This document shows, piece after piece, positions 37,557-45,067 of a DNA stretch of 64,000 bases. The notes below the pieces were generated by a model that worked only from the letters and a program-made list of their open reading frames with translations, searched no databases and was not told the origin of the DNA. The stretch covers positions 115,014 to 179,013 of the forward strand of contig NZ_LSOF01000003.1 in NCBI RefSeq assembly GCF_001592875.1, in the 5' to 3' direction. The position numbers and the translations under genes were made by a program. Position 1 is the stretch's first letter. Each line of letters begins with the position of its first letter. Source of the DNA: Pseudomonas sp. BMS12. Lineage in GTDB: Bacteria > Pseudomonadota > Gammaproteobacteria > Pseudomonadales > Pseudomonadaceae.

Positions 37557-38879
37557 ATGAACGCCCGGCTCAACCAGCCCGTCCACAGTGACCAACACGC
37601 CGCCTCCTATTACGCGGCCTCGGTCAACCGTCAGCTGGCGCAGCCGCCCCTGAGTGGCGAGCAGGTTGCCGACGTGTGCATTGTCGGCGGCGGCTTCTCC
37701 GGGCTCAACACGGCCATCGAGCTGGCCAAGAAAGGCCTTTCGGTAGTGCTGCTGGAAGCCCACCTGATCGGCTGGGGCGCCAGCGGTCGCAACGGTGGCC
37801 AGCTGATCCGCGGCGTCGGCCATGGCGTCGAACAGTTCGAGAATGTGATCGGCAGCGAAGGCGTGCGCCAGCTCAAGTTGATGGGCCTGGAAGCGGTGGA
37901 GCTGGTGCGCCAGCGCGTCGAGGAGTTCCAGATCGACTGCGACCTGACCTGGGGCTATTGCGACCTGGCCAACAAGCCCGCGCACCTGGAGGGCTTCGCC
38001 GAAGACAAGGCCGAACTGGAAAGCCTGGGCTACCGCCATGAGCTGCGCCTGCTGCAGCCGGGACAGATGCGCGAAGTGGTCGGTTCGGACCAATACTGCG
38101 GCGGCATGATCGACATGGGCTCCGGCCACCTGCACCCGCTCAATCTGGCACTGGGTGAAGCCGCTGCCGCGATCGGCCTGGGCGTCAAGCTGTTCGAGAA
38201 GTCACCGGTCACCCGCATCGAGCACGGCGCCGAGATCAAGGTCCACACGGCCCAGGGCCTGGTGCGGGCAAAAAACCTGGTGCTGGCCTGCAACGCCTAC
38301 CTCAACGGCCTCGACCCGAACCTCGGCGGCAAGGTGCTGCCGGCCGGCAGCTACGTGATCGCCACCGAGCCGCTGGGTGCGGAGCGCGCACGGAAGCTTA
38401 TTCCGCAGAACATGGCGTTGTGCGACCAGCGCGTGGCCCTCGACTACTACCGCCTGTCGGCCGACAACCGCCTGCTGTTCGGCGGCGCCTGCCACTACTC
38501 CGGACGCGATCCTGCGGACATCGCCGCCTATATGCGCCCGAAAATGCTGAAAGTCTTCCCGGAACTGGCCGATGTGCGCATCGACTTCCAGTGGGGCGGC
38601 ATGATCGGCATCGGTGCCAACCGCCTGCCGCAGATCGGCCGCCTCAAGGACAAGCCCAACGTATTCCACGCCCAGGCCTACGCCGGCCACGGCGTCAATG
38701 CCACCCACCTGGCCGGCAAGCTGCTGGCCGAGGCCATCGCCGGACAGGCAGGCGGGCACTTCGATCTGTTCGACAAGGTGCCGCACATGACCTTCCCCGG
38801 CGGCCGTTACTTCCGCTCGCCACTGCTGGCTCTGGGCATGGGCTGGTATCGCCTCAAGGAAGCCGTCGGCCTGGTCTGA
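37557..38879 (+). CDS. FAD-dependent amine oxidase, PauB/PuuB-like
   Basis: A 440-residue DAO-family flavoprotein. The dinucleotide-binding motif CIVGGGFSGLNTAIELAKKG is at about 40-59; WGASGRNGGQLIRG is the conserved FAD loop of gamma-glutamylputrescine oxidases. The C-terminal GYAGHGVNATHLAGKLLAEA completes the FAD site. By family and position it resembles PauB4 (PA5309) of P. aeruginosa, which oxidises gamma-glutamyl polyamines to aldehydes that KauB/PauC then oxidises. The precise amine is inferred. It is a single gene followed by a convergent DUF1127 gene. Confidence 0.88.
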   Translation: MNARLNQPVHSDQHAASYYAASVNRQLAQPPLSGEQVADVCIVGGGFSGLNTAIELAKKGLSVVLLEAHLIGWGASGRNGGQLIRGVGHGVEQFENVIGSEGVRQLKLMGLEAVELVRQRVEEFQIDCDLTWGYCDLANKPAHLEGFAEDKAELESLGYRHELRLLQPGQMREVVGSDQYCGGMIDMGSGHLHPLNLALGEAAAAIGLGVKLFEKSPVTRIEHGAEIKVHTAQGLVRAKNLVLACNAYLNGLDPNLGGKVLPAGSYVIATEPLGAERARKLIPQNMALCDQRVALDYYRLSADNRLLFGGACHYSGRDPADIAAYMRPKMLKVFPELADVRIDFQWGGMIGIGANRLPQIGRLKDKPNVFHAQAYAGHGVNATHLAGKLLAEAIAGQAGGHFDLFDKVPHMTFPGGRYFRSPLLALGMGWYRLKEAVGLV

Positions 38880-38882
38880 CGC

Positions 38883-39119
38883 TCAATCGCGCCACAGGGT
38901 CCAGAACGGGCGCTCGGCCTCGCCGAGCGCCTGCGCCCGAGTCAGGCCGATATCGCGCAGCTGTTCGTCGTTCAGGCGTAACAGCTCCCGGCGCGAATGC
39001 AGCCGCCGCGAGAAGGCGTTCCAGCGCCCCAGCAGCAGCAAAAATCCACCAAGCAAACCCTGCCGGCCCGCTGCCTTGCCCGGGGCCAACTCCACATCAC
39101 GTTCGAACGAGCGCTCCAT
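38883..39119 (-). CDS. DUF1127 domain-containing small protein
   Basis: A 78-residue basic protein. The C-terminal half holds the DUF1127 motif: RRLHSRRELLRLNDEQLRDI followed by GLTRAQALGEAERPFW. Small DUF1127 proteins in other bacteria have been linked to RNA turnover or phosphate/carbon control, but this one is uncharacterised. An aaggag ribosome-binding site precedes the ATG at 39119. It is divergent from the MocR gene and shares the 158-bp gap carrying four copies of an 8-bp motif, so MocR control is plausible. Confidence 0.88.
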   Translation of the reverse strand: MERSFERDVELAPGKAAGRQGLLGGFLLLLGRWNAFSRRLHSRRELLRLNDEQLRDIGLTRAQALGEAERPFWTLWRD

Positions 39120-39137
39120 GACGATCTCCTTGCAGCC

Positions 39138-39260
39138 ATCTGTATGGAGAGCCATGATGCAGAACAGCGAAGAAAGGATACAGATTCAAGAGCCCGCCTT
39201 TTGAGTCATACAGATTCCCTGAATGGCCATCTGAATCCTGGTTTTCTGCAACATCTGTAT
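39138..39260. promoter_or_regulatory. Cluster of ATCTGTAT operators between DUF1127 and MocR genes
   Basis: The octamer atctgtat occurs at 39138-39145 and 39253-39260, and its reverse complement atacagat at 39178-39185 and 39208-39215; a near copy atctgaat is at 39229-39236. Four exact octamers in 123 bp are far beyond chance. Mixed orientation and location between divergent genes fit binding by the adjacent GntR-type MocR protein. Confidence 0.7.
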
Positions 39261-39277
39261 GGCAAGCGGAGTTCGAC

Positions 39278-40696
39278 ATGCTCTATCGCAATCTCGCCGA
39301 TATCCTGGGTGACCGCATCGAACAGGGCCTGTACCGGCCGGGCGACCGCCTGCCGTCGGTGCGCGCGCTCAGCCAGGAACACGGTGTCAGCCTGAGCACC
39401 GTGCAGCAGGCCTACCGCCAGCTGGAAGACCTCGGCCTGGCCACGCCAAGGCCGAAGTCCGGCTACTTCGTACCCGCCAGCCGCCACGCGCCCGCCCTGC
39501 CCGAAGTCAATCGTACCGTGCAACGCCCGGTGGAAATCTCCCAGTGGGACCAGGTATTGGAGCAGATCGGCAGCGCCCCGGACGAGCGCATGATCCAGCT
39601 CGGCCGCGGCCGCCCGGACATCAGCAGCCCGACCCTGAAACCGCTGCTGCGCTCGTTGTCGCGCCTCAGTCGACGCCAGGACCTGCGGGGCCTGACCTAC
39701 GGCAGCATCTATGGCGACCGCGGCCTGCGCGAACAGATCTCGCGCCTGCTACTGGATTCCGGTTGCCATATCGGCGCCGATGAAATCGTCATCACCACCG
39801 GCTGCCACGAGGCGCTGTCGGCGGCGATTCGCGCCATCTGCGAGCCGGGCGACATAGTCGCGGTGGACTCGCCCAGCTTTCACGGCGTGATGCAGGCACT
39901 CAAGGGGTTCGGCATGAAGGCGCTGGAGCTGCCCAGCGACCCGCTGACCGGGATCAACCTGCAGGCCCTGCAGCTGGCGCTTGAGCAATGGCCGATCAAG
40001 GCCATCCAACTGACCCCGACCTGCAACAACCCGCTCGGCTACATCATGCCCGAAGCCAACAAGCGCGCCCTGCTGACCCTGGCCCAGCGCTACGACGTGG
40101 CGATCATCGAAGACGATGTGTATGGCGAACTGGCCTACCGCTACCCGCGCCCACGCACCATCAAGTCGTTCGACGAAGATGGTCGCGTGCTGCTGTGCAG
40201 CTCCTTTTCCAAGACCCTGGCGCCGGGCCTGCGCATCGGCTGGATCGCTCCAGGGCGCTATCGCGAACGGGTGCTGCACATGAAGTACATGGGCACCGGC
40301 TCCACCGCTCAGCTGCCGCAGCTGGCGCTGGCCGAATTCATCGCCGGCGGCCACTACGAGCCGCACCTGCGGCGCATGCGCGCCCAGTACCAGCGTGGCC
40401 GCGACCTGATGATCGACTGGGTGACCCGCTACTTCCCGGCCTCGGTGAAGATCAGCCAGCCACAGGGCAGCTTCATGCTCTGGCTGGAGTTACCCGAGCA
40501 CTTCGACAGCCACCGCCTCAATCGCGAGCTGCAGCCGCACGGCGTACAGATCGCCACCGGCAGCATCTTTTCCGCCTCCGGCAAGTTCCGCAACTGCCTG
40601 CGCATGAACTACGCCGCGCCGCCCGACGCCGGCATCGAGCAGGCCGTGCGCCTGGTCGGCGAAACCGCGCAACGCCTGCTGAACGAGCCGGCTTAG
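39278..40696 (+). CDS. MocR family regulator (GntR HTH + aminotransferase fold)
   Basis: A 472-residue MocR protein. The GntR winged HTH (1-70) reads GDRLPSVRALSQEHGVSLST followed by VQQAYRQLEDLGL. The rest is a class I aminotransferase-like domain with SSFSKTLAPGLRIGW, where Lys312 should bind PLP, plus TCNNPLGYIMP. In this family PLP or an aminated ligand changes DNA binding. Repeated octamers upstream are likely its operators. The target may be itself, the divergent DUF1127 gene or the convergent MFS gene. The last 4 bp overlap that MFS gene. Confidence 0.93.
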   Translation: MLYRNLADILGDRIEQGLYRPGDRLPSVRALSQEHGVSLSTVQQAYRQLEDLGLATPRPKSGYFVPASRHAPALPEVNRTVQRPVEISQWDQVLEQIGSAPDERMIQLGRGRPDISSPTLKPLLRSLSRLSRRQDLRGLTYGSIYGDRGLREQISRLLLDSGCHIGADEIVITTGCHEALSAAIRAICEPGDIVAVDSPSFHGVMQALKGFGMKALELPSDPLTGINLQALQLALEQWPIKAIQLTPTCNNPLGYIMPEANKRALLTLAQRYDVAIIEDDVYGELAYRYPRPRTIKSFDEDGRVLLCSSFSKTLAPGLRIGWIAPGRYRERVLHMKYMGTGSTAQLPQLALAEFIAGGHYEPHLRRMRAQYQRGRDLMIDWVTRYFPASVKISQPQGSFMLWLELPEHFDSHRLNRELQPHGVQIATGSIFSASGKFRNCLRMNYAAPPDAGIEQAVRLVGETAQRLLNEPA

Positions 40697-41850
40697 CTGC
40701 CTTGCGCCTGGGGCGCGGGGGCGATGTCCGGGTGCCGATAGGTGAGCCAGACAAAGCCAGCGGCGCCGACAGCCATCAGCAGCGGCAAGGCATGCCCGGT
40801 CAGCCACTGGCTCAACGCGCCGGTCGCCAGCGGCCCGATCAGGCAGCCGAGCCCCCAGAGCTGCGAGATATGCGCGTTGGCCCGCACCAGCTCATCGTCG
40901 CGATACAGCTCGCCAATCAGAATCAGCGCCAGGGTGAACAGGCCGCCGGCGCTGGCGCCGAACAACACCCATAGCGGCCAGATCAGCGATGTGTGCAACA
41001 GCAGTGGCACCGCCAGGCTAGAGAGCAGCAACACCATGCCGCAGCCACGGAACAGAGTACGCCGCGACATATGGTCAGCCAGCCAGCCAATCGGCAGCTG
41101 CAGCGCAGCGTCACCCACCACCACCACGCTGGCCATCAGCAGCGCCACTTCCTGGGTGAAGCCCTCGCGCAAGCCGTAGATCGGCAGCAACGTCAGCATC
41201 ATCGCCTCGAAGGCAGCGAACAGCACGACAGCCCAGGCGATGGTCGGCAAACGCACGCAAAAAGCCCATAGCCCTCGCCCGGAAGCGCTGTGCGCATCGA
41301 CCTGGGGCGCGCCCGTACGGCCCAGCAGCACCAGCGAGCCGAAGACCAGCAGGCCGGTGCCGGTCCAGAAGCCCAGATCGTTGCCGGTGCCCAGCACACT
41401 GAGCAGCAGCGGCCCGGAAAGCTGGCTCAGCGCGTAACCGGTGCCGTAAAGCGCCACCAGACGGCCGCGCCACTGCTCGACCGCCAACTGGTTGATCCAG
41501 CTTTCGCCAAGGATAAACACCACGGTCAGCGCCACACCAATGAACAGGCGCAAGCCCAGCCACACCACGTACTCCTGCACCAGGGCCAGCGCAGCGACGG
41601 ACAGCGCACCGATCAGCAGACACAACTGCATCAGCATGGTGGTACCAAAGCGCCCAGCCAGACGCCCGGCCAGCGAGGCGCCGAGCAATACACCGATAGC
41701 CGGCGTGGCGGCCATCACGCCAATGGCGAAGGAGCCATAGCCCCAGCTTTCCAGGCGTAACGACACCAGCGGCATGGTCACGCCCAGCGCCAGGCCGATA
41801 CTGATGACCGCCGCGCACACGGCGAAATAGGTACCCCAACGCATAGCCAT
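40693..41850 (-). CDS. MFS transporter, YcaD-like
   Basis: A 385-residue major facilitator with twelve predicted spans. MAMRWGTYFAVCAAVISIGL begins helix 1; the loop after helix 2 is GRLAGRFGTTMLMQ, matching the MFS motif, and GESWINQLAVEQWRGRLVALYGTGYA is characteristic of the YcaD-type group. The substrate is unknown. A ggag sequence 6 bases upstream fixes the ATG at 41850 rather than 41844. It is convergent with the MocR gene, overlapping 4 bp. Confidence 0.9.
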   Translation of the reverse strand: MAMRWGTYFAVCAAVISIGLALGVTMPLVSLRLESWGYGSFAIGVMAATPAIGVLLGASLAGRLAGRFGTTMLMQLCLLIGALSVAALALVQEYVVWLGLRLFIGVALTVVFILGESWINQLAVEQWRGRLVALYGTGYALSQLSGPLLLSVLGTGNDLGFWTGTGLLVFGSLVLLGRTGAPQVDAHSASGRGLWAFCVRLPTIAWAVVLFAAFEAMMLTLLPIYGLREGFTQEVALLMASVVVVGDAALQLPIGWLADHMSRRTLFRGCGMVLLLSSLAVPLLLHTSLIWPLWVLFGASAGGLFTLALILIGELYRDDELVRANAHISQLWGLGCLIGPLATGALSQWLTGHALPLLMAVGAAGFVWLTYRHPDIAPAPQAQGS

Positions 41851-41888
41851 GATTGCTCCCTGTGCTGGCCTGCCGAGTTACAGAATGC

Positions 41889-41920
41889 AAAACGGCCGGG
41901 CTTCCTAGGAAACCCGGCCG
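41889..41920 (-). terminator. Terminator downstream of kauB
   Basis: Near-perfect 28-bp palindrome: cggccggg and cccggccg with an inner ttcctaggaa, followed on the minus strand by four T. It lies about 220 bp after kauB and 39 bp before the MFS start, so it insulates the MFS gene from kauB transcription. Confidence 0.75.
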
Positions 41921-42026
41921 CAGGTGTGGCTCGCTAGAGCCGGCCCCGAAGGGCGGACCTTCATTACAACGCTATCCAGTCTTACCTCGACCGAACTCAC
42001 CACCCATCCAGAGCTTCGGGACTAAA

Positions 42027-42051
42027 GCCAGGCCAGGCCAGGCCAGGCCAG
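42027..42051. repeat. Five tandem copies of GCCAG
   Basis: Five perfect direct copies of the 5-bp unit gccag in the non-coding gap between the MFS gene and kauB, just before the second dispersed repeat. Such a short tandem array can change length by slippage. Confidence 0.85.
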
Positions 42052-42125
42052 GCGCCCCTCAGCGTACTGCAGTACGTGAGCATTAAAAGCGAGGACGCAA
42101 CGCCCTATGGCCGAAGACCGGGAGA
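42052..42125. repeat. Dispersed structured repeat, copy 2
   Basis: Perfect 14-bp palindrome cgtactgcagtacg (42063-42076), then tgagcatt (42077-42084), 22 bases, then atggccga (42107-42114). Order and the 22-base spacing equal those of copy 1 at 9576-9628, although the palindrome sequence differs. It lies 14 bp from the end of kauB. Confidence 0.55.
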
Positions 42126-42138
42126 TCCCCCTGCGTAC

Positions 42139-43632
42139 TTACAGCTTGATCCAGGTGGATTTGAGCTCGGTGTACTTGTCGAAGGCATGCAGCGACTTGT
42201 CACGACCGTTGCCGGACTGCTTGAAGCCACCGAACGGCGCGGTCATGTCACCCATGTCGTACTGGTTGATCCACACGCTGCCGGCGCGCAGCGCCTTGCC
42301 GACCAGATGAGCCTTGGACAGGTTGCTGGTCCAGACACCAGCGGCCAGGCCGTAGATGGTGTCGTTGGCAATGGCCACGGCTTCCTCGGTGCTGTCGAAG
42401 CCGATCACCGACAGGACCGGGCCGAAGATTTCCTCGCTGGCGATACGCATGGCATTGGTCACGCCGTCGAAGATGGTCGGCTCGACGTAGGTGCCGCCGG
42501 TTTCTTCCAGCACGCGCTTGCCACCAGCCACCAACTTGGCGCCGTCGTCATGGCCGGCCTGGATGTAGGCCAGCACGTTGTTCATCTGGGTGGTATCGAC
42601 CAGGGCACCGACATTGGTGGCCGGATCCAGCGGGTTGCCCGGCTTCCAGGCCTTGATTGCCTCGACCACCATGGGCACGAACTTGTCCTTGATCGAGTTC
42701 TCTACCAGCAGGCGCGAGCCGGCGGTGCAGACCTCACCCTGGTTAAAGGCGATGGCGCTGGCGGCACCCTCGGCGGCGGCCTGCAGGTCCGGGGCATCGG
42801 CGAACACGATGTTCGGGCTCTTGCCGCCAGCCTCCAACCAGACACGCTTCATGTTGGACTCGCCGGCGTAGACCATCAGCTGCTTGGCGATCTTGGTCGA
42901 ACCGGTGAACACCAGGGTGTCGACGTCCATATGCAGAGCCAGGGCCTTGCCCACGGTGTGACCGAAGCCCGGCAGCACGTTGAACACACCCGCCGGAATA
43001 CCGGCCTCGATGGCCAGCTGGGCGATGCGAATACCGGTCAGCGGCGACTTCTCGGAGGGCTTGAGCACCACCGAGTTACCGGTGGACAGCGCCGGACCGA
43101 GCTTCCAGCAGGTCATCAGCAGCGGGAAGTTCCACGGCACGATGGCGGCGACCACGCCGACCGGCTCGCGCGTCACCAGACCCAGCTCGTCATGGGCGGT
43201 GGCTGCCACTTCGTCGTAGATCTTGTCGATCGCCTCGCCGCTCCAACGGATCGCACGCGAGGCGGCCGGCACGTCTACGCTCAGCGAGTCGCCGATCGGC
43301 TTGCCCATGTCCAGGGTTTCCAGCAGGGCCAGCTCCTCGGCATGAGCGTCGATCAGGTCGGCGAAGCGGATCATGATCTCCTTGCGCTTGACCGGCGCCA
43401 GGCGCGACCACACGCCGGACTCGAAGGTAGCGCGGGCATCCTTGACCGCCCGATCGGCGTCGGCGCTGTCGCAGCTGGCCACCAGGCCGAGCAGGCGGCC
43501 ATCGACCGGGCTGATGCATTCGAAGGTGTCAGCGGCGACCGCCTCGGTGTATTCGCCATGGATGAAGGCGCGGCCTTCGATCTGCAGGCTCTTGGCGCGC
43601 TGTTCCCAGTCGGCACGGGTCAGGGTGGTCAT
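42139..43632 (-). CDS. kauB: Aldehyde dehydrogenase KauB/PauC
   Basis: A 497-residue NAD(P)-dependent aldehyde dehydrogenase. Asn168 (PWNFPLLM), Lys191 (LKPSEKSPL), Glu267 (WLEAGGKSP) and the nucleophile Cys302 (NQGEVCTAGSR) are all in place. The close match is to KauB/PauC of P. aeruginosa, which oxidises gamma-glutamyl-aminobutyraldehyde, 4-guanidinobutyraldehyde and related aldehydes from arginine and polyamine breakdown. I start at MTTLTRADWEQRAKSLQ, with ggag-like sequence upstream. It is divergent from a cupin gene, with a palindromic site between. Confidence 0.92.
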   Translation of the reverse strand: MTTLTRADWEQRAKSLQIEGRAFIHGEYTEAVAADTFECISPVDGRLLGLVASCDSADADRAVKDARATFESGVWSRLAPVKRKEIMIRFADLIDAHAEELALLETLDMGKPIGDSLSVDVPAASRAIRWSGEAIDKIYDEVAATAHDELGLVTREPVGVVAAIVPWNFPLLMTCWKLGPALSTGNSVVLKPSEKSPLTGIRIAQLAIEAGIPAGVFNVLPGFGHTVGKALALHMDVDTLVFTGSTKIAKQLMVYAGESNMKRVWLEAGGKSPNIVFADAPDLQAAAEGAASAIAFNQGEVCTAGSRLLVENSIKDKFVPMVVEAIKAWKPGNPLDPATNVGALVDTTQMNNVLAYIQAGHDDGAKLVAGGKRVLEETGGTYVEPTIFDGVTNAMRIASEEIFGPVLSVIGFDSTEEAVAIANDTIYGLAAGVWTSNLSKAHLVGKALRAGSVWINQYDMGDMTAPFGGFKQSGNGRDKSLHAFDKYTELKSTWIKL

Positions 43633-43785
43633 GCGGGAGATCCTCGGTGAAAGCGTGTGGCAAATAGACAACACGCACTGTCAATTATTCTGCCAGGCCG
43701 ATTGCCGGCCTTCGTGCAGGCAACACTAAACCAGAGCGGACCGTATTTTCAATATTTTTGACACGAGCGCCTCGAGGCGCCTTGA

Positions 43786-43805
43786 ATGTTCGTTTTATCA
43801 AACAT
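43786..43805. promoter_or_regulatory. Palindromic site between kauB and cupin gene
   Basis: Inverted arms atgttcg and caaacat (6 of 7 paired, 6-base spacer) centred between the divergent kauB and cupin genes. It includes tatcaaaca, close to tgtcaaaca upstream of the amidotransferase gene (24898-24906). As both genes fit PauR control, this is a candidate PauR site; the consensus could not be checked. Confidence 0.4.
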
Positions 43806-43847
43806 AGACTTCGACGCACTCGCGCCTAACGACAACAGGAAACCGCC

Positions 43848-44213
43848 ATGCACATCGACCAGATCGTCGACTTCGCCACCGCCGGCAGCGCGCCGGAGCA
43901 CTATCGCCCCGCCGCCGAGAAGATTCTCAAGGGCGATCCCGAGCAAAGCGTACGCAACCACTATGGCAGCCCCTGCGGACAGTTCAACGTCGGCATCTGG
44001 GAAGGCGCCGCGGGCCAGTGGACCATCAACTACACCGAGCATGAGTACTGCGAGATTCTCCAGGGCGTATCGGTGATTCGCGACGCCGAAGGCAACGCCA
44101 AGACCGTGCGCGCTGGCGACCGCTTCGTCATCCCCGCCGGCCTGAGCGGTACCTGGGAAGTCCTGGAGCCATGCCGCAAGGTCTATGTGATCTTCGAGGC
44201 CAAGGCCGACTGA
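43848..44213 (+). CDS. Small cupin domain protein
   Basis: A 121-residue single cupin. Beta-barrel motif 1 is WTINYTEHEYCEILQGVSVI and motif 2 GDRFVIPAGLSGTWEVL; the first-motif ligand pattern is partly altered (H-E-Y-C-E). It belongs to the (R)-dipole 'cupin 3' type with a W-E-V-L-E-P ending. The substrate is unknown. It is divergent from kauB and followed by a strong terminator, so it is monocistronic. Co-control with kauB through the shared 215-bp gap is plausible, suggesting a role in amine metabolism, which is inference. Confidence 0.88.
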   Translation: MHIDQIVDFATAGSAPEHYRPAAEKILKGDPEQSVRNHYGSPCGQFNVGIWEGAAGQWTINYTEHEYCEILQGVSVIRDAEGNAKTVRAGDRFVIPAGLSGTWEVLEPCRKVYVIFEAKAD

Positions 44214-44248
44214 TCCATAACCCCGCCTTGATCCTGCGTCACCCTGTT

Positions 44249-44274
44249 GGCCCGCCTCTGGCGGGCCTTTTTTT
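44249..44274 (+). terminator. Terminator of the cupin gene
   Basis: Stem ggcccgcc/ggcgggcc with a 3-base loop followed by seven T, 36 bp after the stop codon. Confidence 0.95.
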
Positions 44275-44297
44275 GCCAGATGTTTTCTGCAGGCAAG

Positions 44298-44320
44298 AAA
44301 AAACCCGCCGAGGCGGGTTT
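44298..44320 (-). terminator. Terminator of the rpmBG operon
   Basis: Stem aaacccgcc/ggcgggttt with a 2-base loop and a run of T on the minus strand, 23 bp after the rpmG stop. Confidence 0.92.
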
Positions 44321-44342
44321 CTTCGAGCAAGGGCCGGATCAA

Positions 44343-44498
44343 TTACTTGATCTTGGCTTCCTTGTACATCACGTGCTTGCGAACAACCGGATCAAATTTC
44401 TTGATCTCGATCTTGTCCGGGGTGGTGCGCTTGTTCTTGTCGGTGGTGTAGAAGTGGCCGGTACCGGCGCTGGACACCAAACGGATCAGTTCACGCAT
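44343..44498 (-). CDS. rpmG: 50S ribosomal protein L33
   Basis: A 51-residue large-subunit protein: [19 protein letters not shown], then [17 protein letters not shown] and [13 protein letters not shown], the standard L33 sequence. It has no cysteine at all, so it is the zinc-independent (C-minus) form. It follows rpmB by 10 bp in the usual rpmB-rpmG operon, which ends at a clear terminator. Confidence 0.98.
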   Translation of the reverse strand: MRELIRLVSSAGTGHFYTTDKNKRTTPDKIEIKKFDPVVRKHVMYKEAKIK

Positions 44499-44508
44499 GA
44501 TTGACTCC

Positions 44509-44745
44509 TTAAACCTTTTCGCCGCGGGCACGCAGTTCGGACAGAACTACGTCGATGCCGCGCTTGTCGATGATACGCATGCCCTTGGCGGAAACGCGCA
44601 GACGCACGAAGCGCTTCTCGGACTCGACCCAGAAGCGATGGTGCTGCAGGTTCGGCAGGAAACGACGACGGGTTTTGTTGTTTGCGTGGGAAACGTTGTT
44701 CCCGGTTACCGGACCCTTACCGGTAACTTGACAGACTCTCGACAT
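44509..44745 (-). CDS. rpmB: 50S ribosomal protein L28
   Basis: A 78-residue large-subunit protein starting [20 protein letters not shown], with [16 protein letters not shown] typical of L28. It is first in rpmB-rpmG. A good promoter candidate (ttgcta, 17 bases, tataaa) lies about 150 bp upstream on the minus strand. Confidence 0.98.
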   Translation of the reverse strand: MSRVCQVTGKGPVTGNNVSHANNKTRRRFLPNLQHHRFWVESEKRFVRLRVSAKGMRIIDKRGIDVVLSELRARGEKV

Positions 44746-45067
44746 GCCTCAGCCCTCTAAACCACATGCCCAACCCGGCATGGGTTGGCCGCTTGAACTC
44801 AATAGTCATTTGGCGCTCAGCGCCGCGTTTCTTGGAGGTCTTACCGGCGTTTTGCGTTACCGCATGACCGGGCCCCTAGAAAAGAGCGCTGCTTTATACC
44901 AGAACACCCACCCCCTAGCAAGGATCGATGCACGATAAGAAATGCCGCGCGCACCAGGAACAGCGCCACTCCGGCGCATCAGCCGGACAACCGCTCGTCG
45001 CCGGGTTTGATTGTTCGCGCCGCCACCTTGGTCTAGGGTAGGCCTCTTGATTATCGGAGGATCTGCG
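44746..45067. other. 322-bp divergent region between rpmB and binding-protein gene
   Basis: No gene is supported. It holds the rpmB leader and promoter on the minus strand. A strong ribosome-binding site (ggagg) for the dipeptide-type binding protein is at the plus-strand end. A caccttggtctagggtaggc stretch before that gene may include its promoter, but boxes are weak. Confidence 0.5.
44893..44921 (-). promoter_or_regulatory. Candidate sigma-70 promoter of rpmBG
   Basis: Minus strand: ttgcta, a 17-base G-rich spacer, then tataaa (5 of 6 in the -10). The -35 matches 4 of 6. Position and spacing fit a strong ribosomal-protein promoter. Confidence 0.65.
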
